DNA of 6,147 nucleotides, from positions 1-6,147 of the forward strand of contig CALKUG010000202.1 of assembly GCA_937996765.1 (NCBI GenBank), given 5' to 3'. The position numbers were made by a program, and so were the translations under genes. Shown piece after piece: positions 1 to 6,147 of the stretch (the stretch's first letter is position 1; each line of letters begins with the position of its first letter). The notes beneath the pieces were generated by a model, which saw only the letters and a list, made by a program, of their open reading frames with translations, did no database searches and was not told where the DNA came from. Source of the DNA: an uncultured Ignavibacteria bacterium (GTDB taxonomy: Bacteria; Bacteroidota; Ignavibacteria; Ignavibacteriales; Ignavibacteriaceae).

Positions 1-719
1 CCTTTTTCTTCAAGCTCTAATGCTAAGGATTTATCGCCTGAACGAATGATACGTCCATCTGCTAACACGTGCACAAAATCCGGAACAATATAATCGAGCA
101 AACGTTGATAGTGGGTAATAACAATGGCCGAGTTTTCAGGGGAGCGAAGAGAGTTTACTCCTGTAGCAACAATACGTAATGCGTCAATATCAAGACCTGA
201 ATCTGTTTCATCCAATATAGCCAACTTTGGCTCTAACACAGCCATTTGGAATATTTCGTTTCTCTTCTTCTCGCCGCCTGAAAAACCTTCGTTTACTGAC
301 CTATGGAGTAGGTCATCTTTCAATTCAACAACTTTTGTTTTGGCTTTCACCATTTGCAAAAATTCCAGTGCATCAAGGGGGTCGAGTCCGCGATACTTTC
401 TAATCTCATTTAAGGCGTTTTTGAGCAAGTTTACATTGGAAACACCGGGAATTTCAACGGGGTACTGGAACGCTAAAAACAGACCCGCACGGGCTCTATC
501 TTCTGCAGGCATTTCAAGTAAATCGTTACCTTCAAACTTAATTTCACCTTCGAGAATTTCGTAACCATCTCTACCGGCAAGAATGCTCGCCAGAGTGCTT
601 TTCCCTGAACCATTGGGTCCCATTATTGCATGAATCTCACCTTTATTAACTGAAAGGTTAATTCCCTTTAAAATTTCTCTGCCATCAATGGCAACACGTA
701 AATTCTTAATCTGTAACAT
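1..719 (-). CDS. sufC: SufC, Fe-S cluster assembly ATPase (3' end cut by window edge)
   Basis: ABC-type ATPase of the SUF machinery. In the cytoplasm it binds the SufB/SufD scaffold, and its ATP cycle drives the rearrangement needed for cluster assembly. The reading frame opens at ATG 719 (MLQIKNLRV) and stays open to the left edge, giving 239 full codons. SufC proteins are about 250 residues, so only roughly the last ten are missing. All ATPase motifs are visible: Walker A GPNGSGKST (34-42), Q-loop Q85 in FQYP, signature SGGEKKR (147-153), Walker B LAILDE (166-171), D-loop SGLD (174-177) and switch His203 in ITHY. The SGGEKKRNE signature with FQYPVEIPGV is typical of SufC rather than other ABC proteins. 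The start is fixed by a good ribosome site, AAAGG at 730-726, six bases from ATG. It follows sufB by 27 bp and is surely co-transcribed with it; sufD and sufS are expected beyond the edge. Confidence 0.97.
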   Translation of the reverse strand, partial: MLQIKNLRVAIDGREILKGINLSVNKGEIHAIMGPNGSGKSTLASILAGRDGYEILEGEIKFEGNDLLEMPAEDRARAGLFLAFQYPVEIPGVSNVNLLKNALNEIRKYRGLDPLDALEFLQMVKAKTKVVELKDDLLHRSVNEGFSGGEKKRNEIFQMAVLEPKLAILDETDSGLDIDALRIVATGVNSLRSPENSAIVITHYQRLLDYIVPDFVHVLADGRIIRSGDKSLALELEEK

Positions 720-746
720 GTTTTTCCTTTTGCTTTCTAATAACTA

Positions 747-2195
747 TTAACCAACACTGCCTTCAAGACTAACACTGAGGAGCTTTTGTGCTTCAACGGC
801 AAACTCCATAGGTAGTTCTTTGAACACTTCTTTACAATAACCGTTTACGATCATATTAACGGCGTCTTCGTTACTTAAACCTCTTTGGTTCAGATAAAAT
901 ATCTGATCTTCACCAATTTTAGAGGTTGTAGCTTCGTGTTCAACAATTGCAGTTTTGTTTTGAATTTCTAAATAAGGGAACGTATGAGCCCCACATTTAT
1001 CGCCAATCAGTAGCGAATCACACTGCGAAAAATTACGTGCATTAGCGGCATTTTTGCCAACACGCACAAGTCCGCGATAGGTATTATTACTCAATCCCGC
1101 CGAAATACCTTTAGATACAATGGTACTGCGGGTATTTTTTCCGATGTGAATCATCTTTGTACCGGTATCTGCTTGTTGCATATTGTTGGTTACTGCAACT
1201 GAGTAAAACTCACCTATTGAGTTTTCGCCTTGCAAAATACAACTTGGGTATTTCCAGGTAATTGCAGAGCCCGTTTCAACCTGGGTCCATGATATTTTTG
1301 AATTTATACCTTTGCAAGCTCCACGCTTGGTAACAAAGTTGTAAATACCACCCTTGCCGTTTTTATCGCCTGCATACCAGTTCTGAATTGTGGAATATTT
1401 AATTTCCGCGTTATCCATTGCAACAAGTTCTACAACTGCGGCGTGCAATTGATTTTCGTCACGCATCGGGGCTGTACAACCTTCGAGGTAACTCACATAG
1501 CTTGCATCATCTGCAACGATGAGAGTTCTTTCGAACTGCCCAGTATTTCTTTCGTTAATTCTGAAATAGGTCGAAAGCTCCATCGGGCAACGAACACCCT
1601 TGGGTATGTAAACAAACGAACCATCGCTAAATACAGCACTGTTGAGTGCTGAGTAGAAATTATCGCTGGGGGGCACTACCGAACCAAGGTATTTTTTTAC
1701 GAGGTCGGGGTATTCTTGAATTGCTTCAGAAATCGGGAGAAAAATCACTCCCATTTCCTTCAATTTTTCTTTAAATGTGGTAGCAACAGAAATTGAATCG
1801 AACACTGCATCAACTGCAACACCAGCCAAAATCATGCGTTCTTGAAGGGGTATTCCCAATTTCTCGAATGTTGCTAAAATTTCAGGGTCAACTTCTTCAA
1901 TACTTTTGTATTTGGGAGCATTTTTTGGAGCCGAGTAATAGCTTATGTCCTGAAAATCAATTTGCGGATAATGAACGTTAGGCCAAGTGGGGGATTCCAT
2001 TTTTTGCCAAATTCTGAATGCTTTTAACCGCCATTCGGTCATCCATTCAGGTTCATTTTTTTTCTTGGAAATTACCCGAACAACGTCTTCGCTTAATCCA
2101 CGTGGTAGTGTATCGCTTTCTATGTCGGTTACGAATCCGTATTTGTATTCCTGATTCGCTAACTGTTCTATGTCATTAACTTCTGTTGTGCTCAT
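747..2195 (-). CDS. sufB: SufB, Fe-S cluster scaffold protein
   Basis: Core scaffold of the SUF pathway. It receives persulfide sulfur from the cysteine desulfurase and builds the nascent cluster in the cytoplasmic SufBC2D complex. From ATG 2195 it is 482 residues, usual for the family (E. coli 495). The frame extends five codons to a TTG at 2210; I prefer the ATG because the TTG has no better ribosome site and ATG is the usual choice. Conserved blocks include SYLEGCTAP (Cys240, matching the E. coli Cys254 region), the SQCDSLLIGDKCGAHTFPY stretch (Cys392, matching Cys405) and EHEATTS (Glu421, matching Glu434). Cys405 and Glu434 are reported as needed for cluster formation in E. coli. The C-terminal helical block (GYCKEVFKELPMEFAVEAQKL) is also canonical. 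The protein appears intact. It is first gene of the suf operon, with a promoter and palindrome directly upstream. No sufA, iscR-like or sufR-like gene precedes it here. Confidence 0.98.
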   Translation of the reverse strand: MSTTEVNDIEQLANQEYKYGFVTDIESDTLPRGLSEDVVRVISKKKNEPEWMTEWRLKAFRIWQKMESPTWPNVHYPQIDFQDISYYSAPKNAPKYKSIEEVDPEILATFEKLGIPLQERMILAGVAVDAVFDSISVATTFKEKLKEMGVIFLPISEAIQEYPDLVKKYLGSVVPPSDNFYSALNSAVFSDGSFVYIPKGVRCPMELSTYFRINERNTGQFERTLIVADDASYVSYLEGCTAPMRDENQLHAAVVELVAMDNAEIKYSTIQNWYAGDKNGKGGIYNFVTKRGACKGINSKISWTQVETGSAITWKYPSCILQGENSIGEFYSVAVTNNMQQADTGTKMIHIGKNTRSTIVSKGISAGLSNNTYRGLVRVGKNAANARNFSQCDSLLIGDKCGAHTFPYLEIQNKTAIVEHEATTSKIGEDQIFYLNQRGLSNEDAVNMIVNGYCKEVFKELPMEFAVEAQKLLSVSLEGSVG

Positions 2196-2230
2196 GCTTC
2201 CGATTCTCAAAAAAACTATAATCGTGTTAT

Positions 2231-2262
2231 CAAAATTACTTAATCTATACTATACAGTCAAG
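2231..2262 (-). promoter_or_regulatory. sufB promoter, Bacteroidota type
   Basis: Read on the minus strand, TAATTTTG at 2238-2231 matches the Bacteroidota -7 consensus TAnnTTTG exactly. CTTG at 2262-2259 lies 20 bases upstream, close to the TTTG -33 element at its usual distance. The -33 region also reads TTGACT (2261-2256), resembling a general -35 box. Transcription would start near 2225, leaving a leader of about 30 bases before the sufB ATG. The start point is inferred, not seen. A large palindrome overlaps the -33 element and the spacer. Confidence 0.72.
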
Positions 2263-2294
2263 ATTTTAATTAAAATCTGTACTTTATAGTATAG
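2245..2294. promoter_or_regulatory. 50-bp nested palindrome upstream of sufB, candidate operator
   Basis: The centre is a perfect 18-bp palindrome, AGATTTTAATTAAAATCT (2261-2278). It is flanked at equal distance by perfect inverted 10-bp arms, CTATACTATA (2245-2254) and TATAGTATAG (2285-2294). The 6-bp segments between arm and core match at three of six positions. The whole dyad is centred between 2269 and 2270. Each arm is itself a near-dyad of the form TATA-N-TATA. The left arm lies in the spacer of the sufB promoter and the core touches the -33 element, so a bound protein would block RNA polymerase. suf operons are commonly controlled by Rrf2-family (IscR-like) or SufR regulators; which one acts here cannot be told, and I do not see a clear match to the E. 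coli IscR consensus. It is not terminator-like: it has no GC-rich stem and no long T-run. Confidence 0.7.
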
Positions 2295-2354
2295 TTAACA
2301 GAGCTCTTGTTGTTTGTGTTCCCTAAAATTAAGTGTTTTGTGAACTTTATTTTA

Positions 2355-3260
2355 TTATTTAACCAATTCTGAGGTAAGTATTCCCGCAAAAATCAGCACG
2401 CCGCCTGCTACCCCGATTGGGGTAATAGTCTCGCTAAAGAATGCAACCGCAAGGATAGTAGCAAAGATGGGCTCAAATGAAAATATAATACCCGCTTTTG
2501 TAGGAGTTGTATATTTCTGAAACCTGGTTTGAATAAATGTAGTGAGTATCGAGGCAAATAATGCGGTATAAAGCAATGCAGCAATTACAGCAGTTGTAGG
2601 ATTAAATACTGTTGTTCCCAAACCAACAACAGGCAAAACTATGGCACTGCCAATTGCAAGCGCGGCGGTTAACATCAATTGCATAAGTGTTAAAAATTTA
2701 ACATCATATTTATGGCTAATCATGTCCATTTGCACTATATAAATGGAATAAAACACCGCACAGAGAAAGGTTAAAAAATCTCCAATGTTAAAACTGCCGC
2801 CAAGTTCCGAGAGAAACCCTGTTATTCCGTTATGTTGCCCAGCTAAGAGAAGAATCCCAATAAAAACCATAAAAACACCTATCAAGCTCCCTCGATCAGG
2901 CATTCTTTTTTCAATCACTGCCTGAAAAAATGGGGTAAGCACTACAAAAGTGCCTGTAATAAATGCCGACTTAGTAGCCGACGTGTATTGCAGTCCTATG
3001 ATTTGGAGTATAAAACCTAAAAAATAAGTGAGTGTAAGCCAGCCGCTATCGCGGAAGCTCTGAGCGTTAAGATTGCGGAGGGTTTTATACGTAAATGGTA
3101 ATAGAACGAGTGTGGCAATCGAAAACCTGATGGCCAAAAACATTGTAGGCGATATATCGCCGAGAGCATTTTTTATGACGGGAAAAGTTGCAGACCAAAA
3201 AACGGTAATTGCCAAAAGCCAAAGCTCGGCACGTATCACCAGCGAACGCTGTTGATTCAT
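2355..3260 (-). CDS. EamA/DMT-family inner-membrane transporter
   Basis: Putative metabolite exporter or drug/metabolite transporter of the inner membrane; the substrate is not predictable from sequence. It has 301 residues, standard length, with about ten hydrophobic helices in two EamA repeats (roughly 13-140 and 158-297). Typical family blocks are WSATFPVIK near residues 22-30, GLQYTSATKSAFITGTFVVL (89-108) at the end of the first repeat, and TKAGIIFSFEPIFATILAV (254-272) with a following SETITPIGVAGGVLIFAGI in the second. The N-terminus is short and charged, with no cleavable signal peptide evident. ATG 3260 directly follows the era stop codon with no intervening base (TAG-ATG). AAGGA about ten bases upstream, inside era, is a possible but distant ribosome site; translation may depend on ribosomes finishing era. 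It is the last gene of the cluster, and no hairpin terminator is visible between it and sufB, so some read-through into suf is possible. Confidence 0.93.
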   Translation of the reverse strand: MNQQRSLVIRAELWLLAITVFWSATFPVIKNALGDISPTMFLAIRFSIATLVLLPFTYKTLRNLNAQSFRDSGWLTLTYFLGFILQIIGLQYTSATKSAFITGTFVVLTPFFQAVIEKRMPDRGSLIGVFMVFIGILLLAGQHNGITGFLSELGGSFNIGDFLTFLCAVFYSIYIVQMDMISHKYDVKFLTLMQLMLTAALAIGSAIVLPVVGLGTTVFNPTTAVIAALLYTALFASILTTFIQTRFQKYTTPTKAGIIFSFEPIFATILAVAFFSETITPIGVAGGVLIFAGILTSELVK

Positions 3261-4298
3261 CTACTCTTCGTCCTTGATATACCCAAAGCTCTTAAGCATT
3301 TTTTCGTCGGTACGCCAGTTATCGCGGACTTTAACTATTAACTCGAGATACACTTCGTGATCTAAAAACACTTCTATATCGGGACGTGCTTTTTCACCAA
3401 TCTTTTTGATTGCTTTTCCTTTTGCACCAATAAGAATCTGTTTCTGCGAATCGCGTTCAACATAAATTGCTGCGGAAATAAAGTGCTTGGAGTTAGTACG
3501 TTCTACAAACTCTTGAATCTCAACTTCGGTGCTGAATGGTATTTCGTCCGAAAACAGTCCAAATATCTTTTCACGTATAATTTCCGAAACAAAAAATCGT
3601 TCAGATTCCGAAGAAACAACATCTTCGTCGTAATAACGCGGACCTTCAGGCAAGTGCGAAATAACTGTTTGCAGTACGTCGTTAATGTTCACATCGTGAG
3701 CAGCAGAAACGGGAATAACAGCTTTGAATTTTTCGGTAGCAGAAAGTGATTCTAATGCTGCCACCAATGCTTCTTGATTGCTTTTATCAATCTTATTCAC
3801 CACTGCTATCAACGGCTTGGTGTAATGTGTGAGAACCTTTTGTATCAGTTCTTCAGCGTGTACTTTTTCGAATGTAGGGTCATAATCAATATCATAAAGG
3901 ATTATAATTACATCGGCATCAGAGAGTGATTCCCCAATTTCCTCGAGCATTTTTTCCTGAAGTAAATAGGAGGGCTTCACAATACCGGGAGTATCAAGAA
4001 AAATCACTTGATGATCGGGCTCGGTGTGTATGCCTAATATATTCTTTCTGGTAGTCTGCGGCTTTGGTGTAGTGATAGAAAGCTTTTGACCAAGAATAGC
4101 ATTAAGCAACGATGATTTACCCGAGTTTGGCAAACCAATAATAGAACAATAACCCGATTTGAAACTTACTTTTACTTCGGGTACTTTTATTTCAGGAGCT
4201 TTATCCTCAGGTATAGTCACTTCAAGAGTTTTCTCTTCAGGAACTTGCTCTTCAGTAATTTTCTCTTCTGGTATATTCTCTTCGCCGGGTGTTAACAT
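3261..4298 (-). CDS. era: Era, 16S rRNA-binding GTPase, with N-terminal repeat extension
   Basis: Era is an essential GTPase that binds the 3' end of 16S rRNA and helps 30S subunit maturation. The G domain is complete: G1 GLPNSGKS (55-62; the usual form is GRPNVGKS), G2 region PKPQTTRKNILGI (78-90), G3 DTPG (102-105) followed by IVKP, G4 NKID (168-171) and G5 VSA (197-199). The linker LPEGPRYYDED and ERFFVSEIIREKIF (233-246) is diagnostic of Era. The C-terminal KH domain has its GxxG loop as GAKG (291-294) and ends with the canonical NWRTDEKMLKSFGY. At 345 residues it is about 45 longer than usual, all at the N-terminus, where residues 9-43 form seven charged five-residue repeats. The start is well supported: AAGGA at 4309-4305 is six bases before ATG 4298, and no other ATG exists before residue 117. 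Its ATG shares one base with the ybjQ stop (TAATG), and its stop abuts the eamA start. Confidence 0.97.
   Translation of the reverse strand: MLTPGEENIPEEKITEEQVPEEKTLEVTIPEDKAPEIKVPEVKVSFKSGYCSIIGLPNSGKSSLLNAILGQKLSITTPKPQTTRKNILGIHTEPDHQVIFLDTPGIVKPSYLLQEKMLEEIGESLSDADVIIILYDIDYDPTFEKVHAEELIQKVLTHYTKPLIAVVNKIDKSNQEALVAALESLSATEKFKAVIPVSAAHDVNINDVLQTVISHLPEGPRYYDEDVVSSESERFFVSEIIREKIFGLFSDEIPFSTEVEIQEFVERTNSKHFISAAIYVERDSQKQILIGAKGKAIKKIGEKARPDIEVFLDHEVYLELIVKVRDNWRTDEKMLKSFGYIKDEE
4170..4274 (-). repeat. 15-bp tandem repeat (7 units) inside era, coding a PE-x-K pentad
   Basis: Seven consecutive 15-bp units encode Era residues 9-43. The commonest protein form is [I/V]-P-E-x-K (for example IPEEK, VPEEK, IPEDK, VPEVK); two units, ITEEQ and TLEVT, have diverged. 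GAA or GAG at the third codon is kept in every unit. The repeats have drifted at third positions, so this is an old or selected array rather than a fresh slippage product. The period is read directly from the sequence. A disordered, highly charged tail in the protein is inferred. Confidence 0.88.
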
Positions 4299-4621
4299 TA
4301 AATATCCTTAACTATTACAGCTGTTCCGCTTGCGGAAACCATAAGCATACTGCCTGTGTGGATTGTTTCGTAATCGAGGTCAATTCCAATAATCGCATTG
4401 GCACCCATTGCACGAGCGTTGTCTTGTAATTCAGCAAGTGCTATATCTTTTGCTTTGCGCAATTCTTTTTCGTAGGATGCACTTCTGCCACCAACGATAT
4501 CACGAATTCCTGCAAAAAAATCTTTAACAATGTTTGCACCTAAAATTGCTTCACCGGTAACGATGCCTAAATAGGTCTCAACTCGTTTGCCTTCAATCGA
4601 ATGTGTGGTTGTGATAATCAT
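4298..4621 (-). CDS. YbjQ/UPF0145 family protein
   Basis: Small cytoplasmic protein of the YbjQ (UPF0145, formerly DUF74) family; molecular function is not established, so none is assigned. The match to E. coli YbjQ is strong and colinear: TGEAILGANI, then DFFAGIRDIVGGRS, YEKELRKAK, then AMGANAIIGIDLDYE, and MLMVSASGTAV at the end. From ATG 4621 (MIITTTHSIEG) it is 107 residues, the same length as E. coli YbjQ and aligning end to end, so I choose this start. ATG 4627 and TTG 4636 are in frame upstream and would add two or five residues; the ribosome-site evidence is weak for all three. It lies downstream of the permease, with only 33 bp between that gene's stop and the TTG/ATG start cluster. 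Its stop codon overlaps the era start by one base, so it probably couples translation of era. Confidence 0.93.
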   Translation of the reverse strand: MIITTTHSIEGKRVETYLGIVTGEAILGANIVKDFFAGIRDIVGGRSASYEKELRKAKDIALAELQDNARAMGANAIIGIDLDYETIHTGSMLMVSASGTAVIVKDI

Positions 4622-4654
4622 ATCCATCTCTTTCAAGTATATATCAAAAAAATA

Positions 4655-5962
4655 TTAATACGGGTAAAAAATAAAAAACACTACTGATAAAACCATAAGA
4701 ATCCACATACCAAGTTTTACCTCGGTGAATCTTCCGGTAAGGGTTTTGAGCAGCGGATACACCGTAAACCCTGCCGCCATGCCCATTCCTATATTTAACG
4801 TAAAAACCATAGTGAATAATACGGCAAAAACAGGAAACGACTCAGTGATATCTTCAAGTTTGAGTCCGGAGATGGCTGAAAACATAAAAAACCCTACCAT
4901 CACTAAGGCTGCACCGTAAGCAAAAGGAGGAATTATTTGCACAATCGGTACAAAAAACAGTGTAAGGAAAAACAATACCGCTGTTATTACCGAAGCAAAA
5001 CCCGTTCGTGCTCCTGCCTGGTACCCTGTGGCTGATTCAATATACACACCATTGGTTACCGAACCCATTAATGCGCTAAGCGAGGTGGTGATAGCATCTG
5101 CCAATAACGGCTTGTTAATATCTTTTAGGTTCCCATCGGAATCCACCATACCAATTTTAACCGCAAGCGCACTGAGTGTTCCAATGGTATCCACAAACAC
5201 TGTTATAAAAAGCGTGAGAAAAATTGGCAAAAACTCGAACGATAACGCACCGGCAATATCAACTTTGAATAGAGTTTCAGCAATCGAGGGTGGTAACGAA
5301 AGAAATGTTTCAGGTACTTGTACCTTCCCCGTTATCAATCCTGCCAGCAACAACCCTATAATTGAAATAAGCATTGCACCGGGTACTCGTTTAATTAACA
5401 TAACGGTTGTTGCAATGATTCCAATAATGCCTAATACGATACCCAAATCGTTAGGAGCAGCTATGCTCACAAAAGAAACTGCATCAGGTTTTATGATGCC
5501 TATATCGCGCAAACCAACAAATGTGAGGAATAACCCAATACCCGCTGCAAACGAAATCTTCATGGGTACGGGTATAGCATAAGCAATTTTTTCACGAACA
5601 CCCGTTACGGTTAACAATAGCAATATTATGCCACTTATAAAAATTGCGCCTAAGGCAGTCTGCCACGAATAGCCAAGTGTGTTACAAATTGTGTAAGAAA
5701 TAAAGGCATTTTCGCCTACAAACGGAGCAATAGCGAAGGGCTTTTTGGCATAAAACGCCATAATCAGCGTTCCTATAACAGCTGAATAAACCGAGGCAGC
5801 CATTGCAGCATCAAAAGGGATTCCTGCAGCCGAAAGTATTTTTGGATTGAGTATAATCACATACGCGAGTGTAAAGAATGTTGTTACCCCGCCAACTATC
5901 TCATTCTTAAATGACGTGTTATGCAATTTGAAGTCAAAAAATGATTCTATACGTTGTTTCAA
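4655..5962 (-). CDS. NCS2/AzgA-type (COG2252-like) nucleobase permease
   Basis: Inner-membrane uptake transporter, probably for purine bases (adenine, guanine or hypoxanthine) by proton symport, judged from similarity to AzgA/PbuG-type proteins; the substrate is inferred. It has 435 residues with 12-14 hydrophobic segments. Family landmarks are the N-terminal NEIVGGVTTFFTLAYVIILNP (20-40), GYSWQTAL (97-104), FVDTIGTLSALA (256-267), LLADAITTS (286-294) and YIESATGYQAGARTG (307-321). Two conserved segments differ from the form I expect in PbuG/AzgA: PFVGENAF (80-87) where PGMGxNAF is common, and SVTNGVYIES (301-310) where STVTTYVES is common, suggesting a subgroup with perhaps different specificity. 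The start is TTG 5962: the in-frame stop lies five codons upstream, no ATG precedes residue 54, and this start leaves the eight residues usual before the FFDFK-type segment. No Shine-Dalgarno site is evident. It is first gene of the cluster, with a promoter-like site about 35 bases upstream. Confidence 0.9.
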   Translation of the reverse strand: MKQRIESFFDFKLHNTSFKNEIVGGVTTFFTLAYVIILNPKILSAAGIPFDAAMAASVYSAVIGTLIMAFYAKKPFAIAPFVGENAFISYTICNTLGYSWQTALGAIFISGIILLLLTVTGVREKIAYAIPVPMKISFAAGIGLFLTFVGLRDIGIIKPDAVSFVSIAAPNDLGIVLGIIGIIATTVMLIKRVPGAMLISIIGLLLAGLITGKVQVPETFLSLPPSIAETLFKVDIAGALSFEFLPIFLTLFITVFVDTIGTLSALAVKIGMVDSDGNLKDINKPLLADAITTSLSALMGSVTNGVYIESATGYQAGARTGFASVITAVLFFLTLFFVPIVQIIPPFAYGAALVMVGFFMFSAISGLKLEDITESFPVFAVLFTMVFTLNIGMGMAAGFTVYPLLKTLTGRFTEVKLGMWILMVLSVVFFIFYPY

Positions 5963-5997
5963 TGAATATTCTGTTTATTAATGCAAAAACCGGATTG

Positions 5998-6005
5998 CAA
6001 AGATA
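5998..6005 (-). promoter_or_regulatory. Permease promoter, Bacteroidota -7 element
   Basis: TATCTTTG, read on the minus strand at 6005-5998, fits the Bacteroidota -7 consensus TAnnTTTG. Transcription would begin near 5991, giving a leader of about 29 bases before TTG 5962, much like the sufB arrangement. No TTTG-like -33 element is found at the expected distance (about 6025-6029), where the heptad repeat array begins. The promoter may therefore be weak or need an activator; this is inference. Confidence 0.55.
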
Positions 6006-6021
6006 ACAAAATTTGATGGAA

Positions 6022-6083
6022 TTGTTCCTGGCCCTGGTTCCTGGCTTCAGTTTCCAGACTCCTGGGTCCCGAGTCCCGAGTCC
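6022..6083 (-). repeat. Degenerate tandem heptanucleotide repeat, about 9 units of GGANNCN
   Basis: Read on the minus strand, 62 bp divide into nine consecutive units: eight of 7 bp and one of 6 bp (6034-6029). Each begins with G, and seven begin with GGA. The first two units (6083-6070) are identical, GGACTCG; later ones include GGACCCA, GGAGTCT and GGAACCA. The base composition is much richer in G and C than the AT-rich surroundings. The array ends where the -33 element of the permease promoter should be. No coding role is apparent. Similar heptad arrays (STRR) are known in cyanobacteria; whether this one belongs to a genome-wide family cannot be judged from one copy. Confidence 0.75.
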
Positions 6084-6147
6084 TTTTTTCCCATTGTTAT
6101 TTATTTTCTCGGTGGGGTTATCTTGCAGGTGAGATTATGAATTTTAT
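6084..6147. other. Right-end AT-rich stretch, no confirmed gene
   Basis: On the plus strand an ATG at 6137-6139 is preceded by GGTGAG at 6128-6133, a passable ribosome site, and opens a frame (MNF) that leaves the window after three codons. It could be the start of a divergent gene, but so short a piece cannot be assessed. The minus strand shows no frame recognisable as the end of an upstream gene. Confidence 0.25.

Noticed and set aside
124..564. 146-codon plus-strand open frame
   Set aside because: It lies wholly antisense to sufC, whose motifs are complete; the translation has no recognisable domain.
2245..2294. Palindrome as a Rho-independent terminator for eamA
   Set aside because: The stem is almost all A and T and no T-run follows it on the minus strand; its overlap with a promoter fits an operator better.
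3483..3749. 88-codon plus-strand open frame
   Set aside because: It is antisense to the conserved linker and KH region of era, with no ribosome site or recognisable domain.
4170..4298. Era extension as a wrong start or frameshift artefact
   Set aside because: A strong AAGGA site lies six bases before the ATG, the frame is continuous with the G domain, and no alternative ATG exists before the G domain.
5028..5582. 184-codon plus-strand open frame
   Set aside because: It is antisense to the permease. Its length follows from codon bias on the opposite strand and the translation resembles no known family.
6022..6083. CRISPR-like array
   Set aside because: The units are 7 bp with no spacers, and no cas gene is nearby.
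6057..6089. Plus-strand hairpin (GACTC/GAGTC) followed by six T, terminator-like
   Set aside because: The stem is only five base pairs, arises from the heptad repeat itself, and no plus-strand gene lies upstream to be terminated.

Overview
The window looks like chromosomal, fairly AT-rich DNA from the Bacteroidota/Chlorobiota/Ignavibacteriota group. This rests on two promoter-like sites that match the Bacteroidota -7 consensus TAnnTTTG (TAATTTTG before sufB, TATCTTTG before the permease), and on the protein flavour. Phylum is an inference; genus cannot be told. No mobile elements, RNA genes or CRISPR arrays were seen. Every supported gene lies on the minus strand, so transcription runs from high to low coordinates.

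Right part (5962 down to 2355) is a compact four-gene cluster, probably one operon. It holds an NCS2/AzgA-type nucleobase permease with a TTG start, then a YbjQ-family small protein, the ribosome-assembly GTPase Era, and a ten-helix EamA/DMT transporter. ybjQ stop and era start share one base (TAATG). era stop and the eamA start abut with no gap (TAG-ATG). These junctions point to translational coupling. The genes do not form an obvious pathway; the coupling suggests co-expression of housekeeping functions.

Left part (2195 down to 1, running off the edge) is the start of a SUF iron-sulfur cluster assembly operon: sufB, then sufC after 27 bp. sufC lacks only about its last ten residues. SufB and SufC form the scaffold/ATPase core together with SufD, which is expected just beyond the left edge. 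The 159-bp gap before sufB carries a good promoter, overlapped by a 50-bp imperfect palindrome that is a strong candidate operator.

The right end (5963-6147) is non-coding as far as can be seen. It holds the permease promoter and, directly upstream, a degenerate tandem heptanucleotide repeat. No complete undescribed system is evident. The items most worth a second look are the nested suf palindrome, the heptad repeat, and a 15-bp in-frame repeat giving Era an unusual charged N-terminal extension.
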